A stretch of 64,000 nucleotides of DNA from Paulownia fortunei (lineage: Eukaryota > Streptophyta > Magnoliopsida > Lamiales > Paulowniaceae). A program made the translations under genes and the position numbers. The stretch spans positions 9,070,060 to 9,134,059 of the forward strand of contig CM033108.1 in the NCBI GenBank assembly GCA_019321725.1. Direction: 5' to 3'. Below, piece by piece: positions 34,862 to 44,720 of the stretch (the first letter of the stretch is position 1; each line of letters starts with the position of its first letter). Below the pieces are notes generated by a model that worked only from the letters and a program-made list of their open reading frames with translations, did not search any database and was not told the origin of the DNA.

Positions 34862-37040
34862 TATTAGAGTAGGATGCTCATCGCCCTAATTAGATTGGGT
34901 GTATTATACTCTTTTTCTTTTGTATAAACAATCTTATCAGGAATCATATTGATAAAAAGGTATTTTCTTTATTTTATATCTTACATCTTTTATTTCTGGA
35001 CATTAAATAAAGTCCTTAGATCAAATTTAGATACAGGGCATAGTCGTGCATATGATGGCGATCATAGAATATACCTCTATGACTTTGGTCTTAAATAAGT
35101 TCCGAGTCAAGAGTTTTTTGAGATGGGACATCAAATAAACTCGCACATACAATGCATTCTTGTTAGACGAGGATGTCACATTCTATTGACATTAGCGTAG
35201 AGACACAAATGCATGTATTTGGGTGTCTGTTAGGGAATAAATACACCAAACATAGCTTGCAAGAAATTCTTAGCTAGTGGCTTTGCTTGTCGAAATAAAA
35301 ATTTATGTGTTGCGATAGTACATGGCTAGTCCTTAGACTTGAGGCATGATGGTAGTCTTGTATGCATCCTGCAACACTTTGATATATCTTCTGATTACTT
35401 AACAATTACAAATAGGATATGTTGAGTGTTGCTTAACATAGAATTCGACACTTATTTTTTAAACAAGGGAATCTTCTTAAGTCGTGATTCAAAGACCTTG
35501 GCCAAGGTAGGATGAATCGTGAATTATCAAAAATCTTTAGAACTTGAAATGGAATCATAATTATTGAATTATTTTGGGTTTCTCTTATAATCCATGCCCT
35601 AGATTCAATCAGAAGGTTAATTGTCGAAAGAATCGTATGCTTATAGTGCTCGCAACTGAAATAGATTTATTCGTTATTTTACTTACGGCTAGTTTGCCAT
35701 TATTACTTGCTAGGTGTTTTTATGGATAATGAAGTTATTGAAATTAAGAAATTAATTCCAAACGGATTAATTAATTAAATTAATTGTTATTCATAAGTTG
35801 TGAGCCCACTAGTGTTTAGTAGTGAACCAAAGAGGGTCACACATCTTTATAGAAAGTAACATTTCTAATTTTGCGGTTTATCCAATGGTTGGAAATTAAT
35901 TTATTAATATTGATTAATTAATTAATTTAAGAGTTATATTTGATTTAATGGTTAAATTAAATTATTCAATTAACTAATTTAATTATTTAATTAGACCTAA
36001 TTTGATTAGGAAGTCTAATTGGAATAAATTAATTGGATTGATTAATTTGGGATTAAATCAATTGGATTAATTTATGAATTTTTTGAAGTCTAAGCCCAAA
36101 AATTAAATAGAGAATAATTTATTTAATTAACACATTTATAAATAAATAAATAAAATAGCTTAATTTTATAGGATAAAAATTGGCCACTAAGATTTATTTT
36201 AATTATATAAATATATTTTTGGAATATATTTGATATATATCCATCTTGATATTATTTGAACAGTTCAAATTAATATTAAGAATGTATGTAGACAATTTTG
36301 ATGACTAATGTAGTTTCAAACAAGTTCACATATATTGGAGAGAAAAAAAGAGAAGAGTTATTGGAAGATTTAAAATACTTTCAAGATCAAACTTTGAAAT
36401 AGTTCAAAATTAACAAACTCTCCAAAAGTTAGAGTAGAAGCAAATTTTTGGCTCCTATATGTATAGGGAAAGGAAAAAATTACCTAGAAATTTTAGCAAA
36501 AATAATTTTATTTTGTCTTCTATTTTTCTCTCTATGAAAAGAAAAGAAAAGAAAAGAAAAGAAAAAGAAAAAGTGTTTTCTTAAAATCTTGATTTTATTG
36601 TTCTTCAAAAGAAAACTAGTTTCTTAATATTCTCTTTATATCCAAGTTTCAAGAACTTAAAGAATCAATCTTTATTGTTATTGAAAATTTATTTTTAATC
36701 CATCAACTAGATCAAAAATACAAAATTTACTACGGATCCAAATTAGTGAACGATTAAAAGGATACTGACGAATTCTTTTAATTAGTGTTACTTTTCATAT
36801 TGTAGACCAATAGAGGAAACACATTTGGATTCCTGCGAGTTTTGAAAGTTCAGGATAAGCAATTGATTGCTTCATTCCTACAACAATTAGAGTGCATGAA
36901 AGGTATAATCCGAATTTAATATATTTATTTATATATATTCACTTGAATAAGCATGATCCTTAAAATCACTTTCGAATCGATGATTTGATAAAAAAAATTA
37001 ATTTTCTACTGCACATGTCCCTACAATTCTAGCGAACCCA
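34862..37040 (+). repeat. 3' LTR of Copia C
   Basis: 2179 bases beginning TATTAGAGTAGGATGCTC (first dinucleotide mutated from TG) and ending AGCGAACCCA. An AAAAG repeat lies at about 36538-36572. TSD ATAAT follows. Confidence 0.9.
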
Positions 37041-37262
37041 ATAATAACAACAGGCTGCAGAGGGCACTTAGAGTTCCAGCAAATGCAGCAAACACCATAC
37101 CTTCTGCTACTGTATAAAGAATGGAAGCATGGGTTTGCACAGTAAACATTGTATGAAAGGTTAAAATAAAGAAAGTAGAGAGATGCTTTCAATAAAGAAT
37201 GAAAAAGATAAAAACAGAAAAACTGTAAGTTAGGTTATTTATATAAGTTACATATCAATTGA
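37041..37262 (-). pseudogene. Gene 5'-end fragment, copy B, proximal part (TATA box, leader, ATG)
   Basis: On the minus strand this reads CTTATATAAATAACC (TATA box), a pyrimidine-rich leader with CTCTCTACTTTC, then ATG at 37149-37147 opening MFTVQTHASILYTVAEGM and continuing FAAFAGTLSALCSL into the Copia C target site. The frame ends shortly after the insertion at 28.65 kb. Looks like a promoter plus first exon; parent gene not recognised. Confidence 0.65.
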
Positions 37263-37330
37263 AACTATGAGCTTGTAGTGTCTGATACCTAGTCCTTTCT
37301 TTATGGACGATTTGATTTGGAAAAAAAATT

Positions 37331-37688
37331 ATTTTTATTTGATAAATATTAACAACAAAAAACATTACATCCACTCTTACTTCTGAAAAACCCATATTAC
37401 TGAAAAACCAAATGAAACTCAAACTAAGAAATATGAGTCCTAGGTCGACAATGATTTTCTTTGGAAGAACTTTATTCTAAATGGTTTGTTTGAAGATTTG
37501 TATGACTAATATAGTTCTGTCAAATCTACAAAGGAAAAATGGGATACACTTCAAAAAAAGTATAACGCTGAGGCTGCTAAAACGAAGAAGTATGCGATCG
37601 CCACTATTTGAAGTATCAAATGGCTGACGATAAATTTGTGGAGGTTCAGTCACACGAGCTACAGAAAATTGGACATGAAATTATTTAT
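37331..37688 (+). pseudogene. Copia E, 5' piece (gag)
   Basis: A Copia gag segment with two stops: DFLWKNFILNGLFEDLYD, then STKEKWDTLQKKYNAEAAKTK, then a short piece ending GHEIIY at the Copia D insertion. No LTR is recognisable upstream, so the element is truncated on the left. The rest lies at 44721-46855. Confidence 0.82.
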
Positions 37689-38131
37689 TATTGATACATT
37701 TTTTATTTGCATCCATATTTATGATTAGTTAGAGTCCTGTTTGGATAAAGGTGATGGTTATAAAAAACCCCTCCTGATCGGACTCAAAGAGTGATAGGGA
37801 TAAAGATAGTCTTTTTTGTTATCTCTTCCTACCACTATAAGATATCACAATGATATGTAATTTAACTAACAGAAAAATATTCTCTCTTCTCCATATTCTA
37901 TCTATGTTTATTCTTGGAGTATCACCAAAAAACTTAGAAATCTCCATAGTTTTAAGTTGTGTAGTTAGAAATTAGTGAATGCTCTAGTAGTATTTACTGG
38001 AGCGAGAAAGACTGTGATGATATTATTGGGAGGCTTGTAGGCGAGTTGTTCATCCGTGAATCAAATGAATTTCCACTGCTGAGGTAATATTGATTCAATT
38101 ATTATTTATATGTGATTATAAATTGCTTACA
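37689..38131 (+). repeat. 5' LTR of Copia D
   Basis: 443 bases from TATTGATACATTTTTT to GCTTACA, closely similar to 44279-44720. Confidence 0.93.
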
Positions 38132-38132
38132 G

Positions 38133-38146
38133 TGGTATCAGAGCCA
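38133..38146 (+). other. Primer-binding site of Copia D
   Basis: Perfect TGGTATCAGAGCCA, complementary to initiator tRNA-Met, one base after the LTR. Confidence 0.95.
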
Positions 38147-38429
38147 ATAGGGCTCGACCTCACCTTCGTGATTTAAATTCAATCATGAAAATAGACTTTG
38201 AAGATTATACGTATATTTGTATGTACAAATGCATGTTTAAATTCAATTGATGCATAATATTGATGTCATATTGTAAAACATGAAAAGATATTTTTTTGGA
38301 AATTAGTGTTTGCCGGAAAAGCGCACCGGAGAACGGCTGCCCACGAGGCGTTAAATTTTTCCTTTATTAAAAAAAGGAAAAAGAATAAGGTTGTTGCTGC
38401 TGCGCCACATGATAAACAAAGCTTACAAA

Positions 38430-38512
38430 TGGCTGGTGTGTGCCAGCCACATGCTGGCACACGCCAGCACAAGCTGGCAAAGCCAGCTGCTACTGGGCAC
38501 TTGCCAGCTGGC
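38430..38512 (+). repeat. GC-rich hairpin array in the Copia D leader
   Basis: Three adjacent perfect 7-bp inverted repeats, then a palindrome. TGGCTGG/CCAGCCA at 38430-38449 (6-nt loop); TGCTGGC/GCCAGCA at 38452-38469 (4-nt loop); AGCTGGC/GCCAGCT at 38472-38488 (3-nt loop); GCCAGCTGGC at 38503-38512. All share a GCTGG/CCAGC core. The array lies between primer-binding site and gag, where packaging or dimerisation signals are expected; function is inferred only. Confidence 0.88.
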
Positions 38513-39198
38513 GGCCTAGTGGCGTGCGGGCCAGGGGCCGAGGGGAAAAAAATTAAAAATTTTGCCAAATGGGCAGAATTTAATTTTTATTTTTTCTGCC
38601 TATTTGAACATATAGAATTTATTTTTTAAAATTTTAGAATTATTTTTAGGCTTAAATTTGTTTTAATTGCATTTTTTGTGATTATGCCATTTTATCCAAT
38701 GCGATTATTTATCAATATGCATAAAATGGGAGTTGACATTCTGGGTGCTCATGTATGTTATGTTTTTATAATTATTTTATTTGAGAGATAATTAATGAAA
38801 ATGGTGGTAATACGGTATTCCAATTTTAAATTTATGTACTAGGTCTTAAAAAATATAATTTTTTTTGAATGTATTAATGAGGCCATTTTTTTGAGGCCAT
38901 GTATATATATATATATATTTTTAGGGATATGTTTTGTTAATTACCACCATAAGCCAATAATTGTCTCGACATGATCCACCAAATGTCAACTCAAGATTAT
39001 TATTTGTATTTAATGTATGCATTTTTTATGGACATTTTAATTTTATTCATGAATCAGTAATTTTTTATTGTGATCTTTAATTCGGTGGGAGATGATTACT
39101 AGCCTTGGTGGTGAAATTTTCGATCTAACTGAATTAAAAAAAATGATAAATATTTACTTGAATCCCGGTACCTAACTTATTGCGCATATTATACAGTA

Positions 39199-39935
39199 AT
39201 GGATGCCCAAGTAGCTTTTTCTAATCTCTATGGTACTGGCAAACTTGATGGCCAGAACTATGCAATGTGGCATAGAAAAATTCAATTTTTGTTGCACAAA
39301 GAAAAGATCCTTGATCATCTCACCACTACTATGCCATGCCAACTGACCCAGAAAATGGACCAACTACCAATATCGTCATCATATGGATGCGTACAATAAG
39401 TGGGTGGATCAAGATACGAGTGCGCACTTTACTATGTTGAGCTACATGCACGATAATCTGATCCGTGAGTTTGAACAGTATCCTACAGCTAGAGAGCTGT
39501 GGGATGTGTTGAAGGTCAAGTACGGTAGCACTTCGGCTACAAGACTGAGGGCACTAACCCTTAGGTTCAACCAGTACGTGCTTGACCCGAAGCACTCAAT
39601 GACCCAACATCTTGATGTGATGAAGGATATGATTCGAGAGCTTCAAAATGCTGGAAGTGAGCTCACTGATGAACAACAAGTTTTGGTTGTCCTAAGGTCG
39701 CTACCTGAGCAGACTTGGGGACATGTTAAGCTTGTGCTTACGCATAATGAGCAAATCCAGACATTCGACAGTGTTGCCAGTCATCTTAAGCTTGAGGCTG
39801 ACTATCGAGAGTCGGAGCGAGCATAAGCAGCAGCTCTTGTCGCACATTCTGGACAGCGTAAGCCCAATAAAGGCAAATACTGTACAGAAGGATGCTGGAC
39901 AAAGCAGTGGTCAAAGCCAGAACTTGGCCCTATAA
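39199..39935 (+). pseudogene. Copia D gag
   Basis: Start ATGGATGCCCAAGTAGC opens AFSNLYGTGKLDGQNYAMWH and KIQFLLHKEKILDHL. A shift near 39383 leads to the 147-codon block with FTMLSYMHDNLIREFEQYP, LWDVLKVKYGSTSATRLRAL, LDVMKDMIRELQNAG and VLVVLRSLPEQTWGHVKL, ending at 39826. These are canonical Copia gag (UBN2-type) features. Near-complete but frameshifted. Confidence 0.88.
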
Positions 39936-39947
39936 GGTGACAAGTCT

Positions 39948-40937
39948 ATGAAGCGTCGTCGAGGCAAGAGGGGTGGAAAAAAGAAAGATAAGTGTTTTAA
40001 CTGTGGAAAGTTAGGTCACTTCGCTCGTGATTGCACTGAGCCAAAGAAGGTAAGACCCACTCCTAGCTCTCTTAGTTCATTCGTATGTTCGCATGTTTTT
40101 GTTGCTAATTCTCTCCTTGGTTGGATTGTAGACACAGGGGCAACAAAACACGTGACAAGGGATCGAGCAGGATTTATAGATTATCATCGAGTGTCAGCAT
40201 GCAGCCATTACATTACTATGGGGAATGGCGCACAAGAGGAGGTTCTTGGAGTTGGATCATACCAGCTCAAGCTCGGCACTAGGCGAGAGCTACTCCTTAG
40301 TGATGTGCAATATGCACCTAGCATTCGATGTAATTTACTTTCAGTTAGTGCACTTTCTCAACATGGCTTTTCTTTCTTATTTGAGGAACCAGCTTGTCTA
40401 TATTTTTATGGCAAAGACCTTTATGGCTTAGGATTTATGAATAATAGATTTTTCATGTTAGAATTATCCAATGATTGCGTTTCTTATATTTTTTCGACTG
40501 TTGATGCTATTTCTGATTCTATTAAGTGGCATGCAAAATTAGGGCACATAGGACAAGAAAGGATAACTAGGTTAGCTCGAGAAGGTTTTTTAGGCCACCT
40601 CGCTAAAGTCAACCTTTCTATGTGTGAACCATATCTAGCAGGAAAAGCTTGCCGGAAGCCTTTTGGAAAGGCAAAGAGGGCTACTCATCCTCTAGAGTTA
40701 GTCCACTCGGATATATGTGGACCCATGAATATGAGGGCACGACATGGTGCATCCTATTTTCTCACTTTTATTGATGATTATTCATGCTATGGGTCAGTAT
40801 ATCTCTTATCTCATCGGTCAGAAGCGCTTGATTATTTTAAGCGATTCTTGGCAAAGGTTGAGAACCAAAGAGATAGGAACCTCAAAATTCTACGTACTGA
40901 CAGAGGGCGAGAATATTTGTCTGATCAGTTTAGATAA
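39948..40937 (+). pseudogene. Copia D zinc knuckle, protease and integrase N-terminal half
   Basis: A 329-codon open block. Zinc knuckle CFNCGKLGHFARDC (perfect CX2CX4HX4C) at residues 16-29. Protease catalytic motif WIVDTGATKHV near residue 60. Pre-integrase and HHCC region KWHAKLGHIGQERI ... CEPYLAGKACRKPFG near residues 195-240. Integrase core with HSDICGPM (first Asp), FLTFIDDYS and LRTDRGREYLS. It ends in a TAA at 40935-40937 inside the core, so the DDE domain is cut between second Asp and Glu. Confidence 0.9.
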
Positions 40938-43180
40938 ATGTGTGAAGAAAAAGGGATCATCAGACAATGACGATTCCACACTTCGCAACAAAATGGGGTT
41001 GCAAAAAAGGAATCGCATACTTTTAGATATGGCCAGATCAATAATAGCGCAAGCAAATCTTCCAATATCATTTTGGGGTGATGCAATTTTGGCCGTTGCC
41101 TGTATATTGAACTGTGTGCCTTCTAAGTCAGTTTCTTCGACACCCTATGAGATGTGGCATGACAGAAAACCTAGTTTAGAAGGCTTGTGCCCTTGGGGGT
41201 CGGTTGGGTTTGTTCACAACACTGCTTATAAGCATGGGAAGCTTGGCCCTAGAGTGGTCAAACATATCTTTATAAGGTATTATGATCACTCAAAGGCTAT
41301 GTGATGTACGGTGAATACCCTGATGGAGGAATAACTGAGATTGAGTCCCGTGATGTGAATTTCCTCGAGAGGTTTTTTCGACCATTGGTGAAGTCAAAGG
41401 GGCCCTTGAACTGTATGAGTTGCAAGATCCTCAAGGTAGCGCTCCAATCCTTGGCGAGGGTGAGGCTTTGTAGTCTTATCCAGTAATTGGCGGGATAATG
41501 CAAGCGACCTTAAATTCAGTATGAGTGACCCACTGGAAGAAGACTCTCAAAATCCACAAGTACGTAAGAGCAAATATGGAAATATACCCCATCGGCGTTA
41601 TGAAATCGAAGGGGAATCTTTCATATGTGCTTCTGTGGATGTTGATGAGCCAGCCACTTATGAAAAGGCTATGACTTCTCCAAATGCAAATGAGTGGATA
41701 GCTGCTACGAAAGAAGAGTTGAGCTCGATGGCTAAGAACCATGTTTGGGGCTAGTCGATCTTCCATCTGGACACAAGATCATTGGGAACAAATGGGTTCT
41801 AAAGGTCAAGCGAAAGTCAGATAGATCAATCAACAAGTATAAAGCTCGACTTATGGCGAAGGGTTATACCCAAAGAGAGGGTATAGATTATGAAGAGATA
41901 TTCTCCCCAATGGTGAGGTTTGCCTCTATTCGCCTCATATTAGCTATTGTACCCACCTAGATCTGGAATTATTTTAGATGGACGTCAAGACAGCATTTCT
42001 CAATAGTGAGTTGGATGAGGAGATCTACATGGATCAACCTGTTAGATTTCAGGAAATAGGACAAGAGCGCAAAGTATGCCGCTTGAAACATTCTATTTAT
42101 GGACTGAAACAATCATCCAGATAGTGGTACCATCGATTTCATCAAGCTATCACTATGATAGGTTTTATAATGATCGAGGAAGACCATTTGTGTATGTCAA
42201 AAGAAGTGGGAGGAATTTCTTAATACTCTCACTGTATGTGGACGATATTTTGTTGGCTGGGAATGATATGGAGATTATCGCCACTCAGAAGTGGTTGTTC
42301 TCTACTTTTGAGATGAAGGACATGGGAGAAGCTGAATACATACTTTGTGTTAAGATACATCGGGATCGTTCTAGAAAACTCTTGAGTTGTCTCAAGAGGC
42401 TTATATCAAGAGGATTATAGAACACTTCTGTATGCATAATGTTAATCCTGTTGACACACCCATGTATAAGAAATGTGTTCTTACCAAAGAATTATATCCT
42501 AAGACAGAAAAAAAAAGGAAACGCATAGCTAAGGTTCCATATACGAGCGCAGTAGGGAGTTTGATGTACACAATGATGTGAACTCGACCAGACCTGTGCT
42601 TTGCAGTTGGAATGGTGAGTAGATATCAAACTAATCCTGGATACGACCATTGGACCATGGTCAAAAGGATACTTAGATATTTGAAGAGAACAAGTGATCT
42701 CGCTTTGTGCTACCATGGAGGTAGTTTAAAGCTAATTGGATATAGTGATGCTGATGGATCAGCGGATAGAGATGAGCACAAATCCACATTGGGATATGCA
42801 TTCTTATTGGGAGGCGTTACTATCACTTGTGTAGCAAGAAGCAGCCATGTATCTCTTTATCCACCATGGAGGCCGAATACGTTGCTTGTACATCAGCAGT
42901 TCAAAAGGCTATCTGGTTGAGGAGATTCCTACAGAGTCTATGCATTACGACGTATGTTGATGATGCAGTTGTTGTCTATTGTGATAATACAGCTGCACGA
43001 GCATATGCTAAGGACCCCAAGTATCATGGGCGTACTAAGCATATTGACACCAGATATCACTTCATTCGAGAAAGCATTAAGAAAGGTCAAGTTGTTCTAA
43101 GGCATATTCCTACTAGCGATATGGTCGCTGATCCTTTTACTCAAGCCTTTGCGGAGAGATGTATTCCAAAGGTATGTTAG
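40938..43180 (+). pseudogene. Copia D integrase C-terminal half, reverse transcriptase and RNase H
   Basis: Continuation in several frames. Integrase end: QQNGVAKKRNRILLD near 40985-41035 and LPISFWGDAIL. RT: VDLPSGHKIIGNKWVLKVK (41748 on), YKARLMAKGYTQREGIDYEE, MDVKTAFLNSELDEEIYMD near 41980, and the intact catalytic LSLYVDDILLAGND at about 42228-42270. Then YTSAVGSLMYTMM with a stop at 42579. RNase H: SRYQTNPGYDHWTMVKRILR, LIGYSDADGSADRDEHKSTL, STMEAEYVACTSAVQKAIW and YCDNTAARAYAKDPKYHGRT, to TAG 43180. At least five frame breaks. Confidence 0.9.
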
Positions 43181-44278
43181 TAGTATGGGACTTCGTAGGA
43201 TTTGAGTTTATAAGCCTGTATGAACACTTTGTTGATTAATGAGATTTTTTTTTCTTGTTAAATTTGTTAGTGTACTGAGTCTATTATGAATGTCACCAGG
43301 CTTAGATTGACCCACTCACATGGACAATCACTTGGCGCTTTGACAGTGAGTAGGATGAGACTCAAAGATCATGTTTGCACTATTGGGAGGGACGCGAATG
43401 ATTACCTTGACACTTGGAATAGCGAGGAAGGTTAAAGTCTAATTCATAGTCGCCTTGGCATGAGGCCAAGATGAGAACATACTTGATCAATTATGAAGTA
43501 TGTAAACTTCATAAAAGCCTATCTATAGCCGAATGTGCGAACTACTGTATGACACTTTGGAGAGTGACTTATGATGGTATGCAGTTTAGGCGCTTGGATA
43601 GCGACTGGACTAAGATTCGTATGATTAAGGGCGTGGCATGCCCAAATTGAGTGGGAGCTCCATCATAGCATGTATTCATACTACATGTGCTTTGAGATGA
43701 CTTTATAAGTGGATGACTGAATGGATCATGGATCCTGCTTCGTCACTGTGTTGAGCTCTTAATATATTTTTCATACCCTTTAGGACTCTGGACCGTGTCA
43801 TGAGGTGTAAGCTTGATGATGCTACTTTAGCATATTTTCAATGACCACATTTGATCCGGTTTATTGGAGCGTGACTAAGAAAGCTGTCAGACCAAGCTAA
43901 TTGACATAAGGGGCCAAGAAAGAGCTAAGTTGGTACGCACTTTTGTTCTATGGCTCATTAGCCAACCGACTGAGTTAAAAATGTGTTTGACATAGTCATG
44001 AGCATAGATACATAGCTGAGAGAGTCAAGCATGCTCTACTCATTATAGATAGAGATCAGAGATGCTTCATCAGTGCGACTGCGACACATAGTTGAGGTAC
44101 ATAGTGAGTTTTGAGTTGTAGAGTTATGTTAATTAGGAAATGACTTAATATAACTCTTCTCACTTGTTCCTTTCTTGCTTGGTTGCACGCCTTATTCCCT
44201 GTATGAAAAAAGAACGTGAGATGAGAATTATGGAGATGTGATTCGAATAAGTCGAGTCAAATATGTATGAGTGGAAGA
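43181..44278 (+). other. Long 3' non-coding region of Copia D
   Basis: About 1.1 kb lies between the end of RNase H and the 3' LTR, unusually long for a Copia element. No ORF over 60 codons. It contains recurring CGCTTGGATAGCGACTGGAC / GGCGCTTTGACAGTGAGTAG-like words. It ends in AGTGGAAGA, the probable polypurine tract. Confidence 0.75.
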
Positions 44279-44720
44279 TATTAATGTATTTTTTATTTAC
44301 AACTATATTTATGATTAGTTAGAGTCCTATTTGGATAAGGATGATGGTTATCAAGAAACCTCTCCTGATCGGACTCAAAAGTGATAGGAATAGAGAGAAT
44401 CTTTTTTGTTATCTCTCCCCTACCACTATAAGATATCACAATGATACGTAATTTAACTAACAGAAAAATATTCTCTCTCCTCCATATTCTCTCTACGTTT
44501 ATTCTTGGAGTATCACCAAAATTTTAGAAATCTCTACAGGTTTAAGGTATGTAGTTAGAAATTAGTGAATGCTCTAGTAGTATTTATTGGAGCGAGAAAG
44601 ACTGTGGTGATATTATTGGGAGGCTTGTAGGCGAGCTATTCATCCATGAATCAAATGAATTTCTGCTGCTGAGGTAATATTGATTAATTATTATTTATAT
44701 GCGATTATAAATTACTTACA
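44279..44720 (+). repeat. 3' LTR of Copia D
   Basis: 442 bases from TATTAATGTATTTTTT to ACTTACA, followed by the TSD TTTAT at 44721-44725. Confidence 0.93.

Larger units (their letters stand above)
28659..37040 (+). mobile_element. Copia C: 8.4-kb Copia element with 2-kb LTRs
   Basis: LTRs at 28659-30657 and 34862-37040, a tRNA-iMet-type primer-binding site at 30662-30675, a purine tract (CTAGGGCAAGTGGGATA) ending at 34860, and a perfect TSD ATAAT at 28654-28658 and 37041-37045. The coding part is reduced: gag runs straight into the integrase core, without zinc knuckle, protease or the integrase N-terminus; RT and RNase H follow in broken frames. Long LTRs and RT/RNase H motifs suggest an Angela/Tork-like lineage, but that assignment is tentative. 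Confidence 0.92.
37689..44720 (+). mobile_element. Copia D: complete 7.0-kb Copia element nested in Copia E
   Basis: LTRs of about 443 bases, a perfect tRNA-iMet primer-binding site, a purine tract (AGTGGAAGA) before the 3' LTR, and a TSD TTTAT at 37684-37688 and 44721-44725. All domains are present: gag, CCHC knuckle, protease, integrase, RT with YVDD, RNase H. It is the best-preserved retroelement here, but frameshifts and stops (for example near 40934, 41301, 41755 and 42580) divide the polyprotein. Counting the target once keeps the Copia E gag in frame, confirming the junctions. LTR termini are TA...CA rather than TG...CA. Confidence 0.94.

Noticed and set aside
38306..38629. 107-codon GC-rich ORF in the Copia D leader
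   Set aside because: It spans the hairpin array between PBS and gag; composition follows the repeats and no domain is visible. Reported as an RNA-structure candidate instead.
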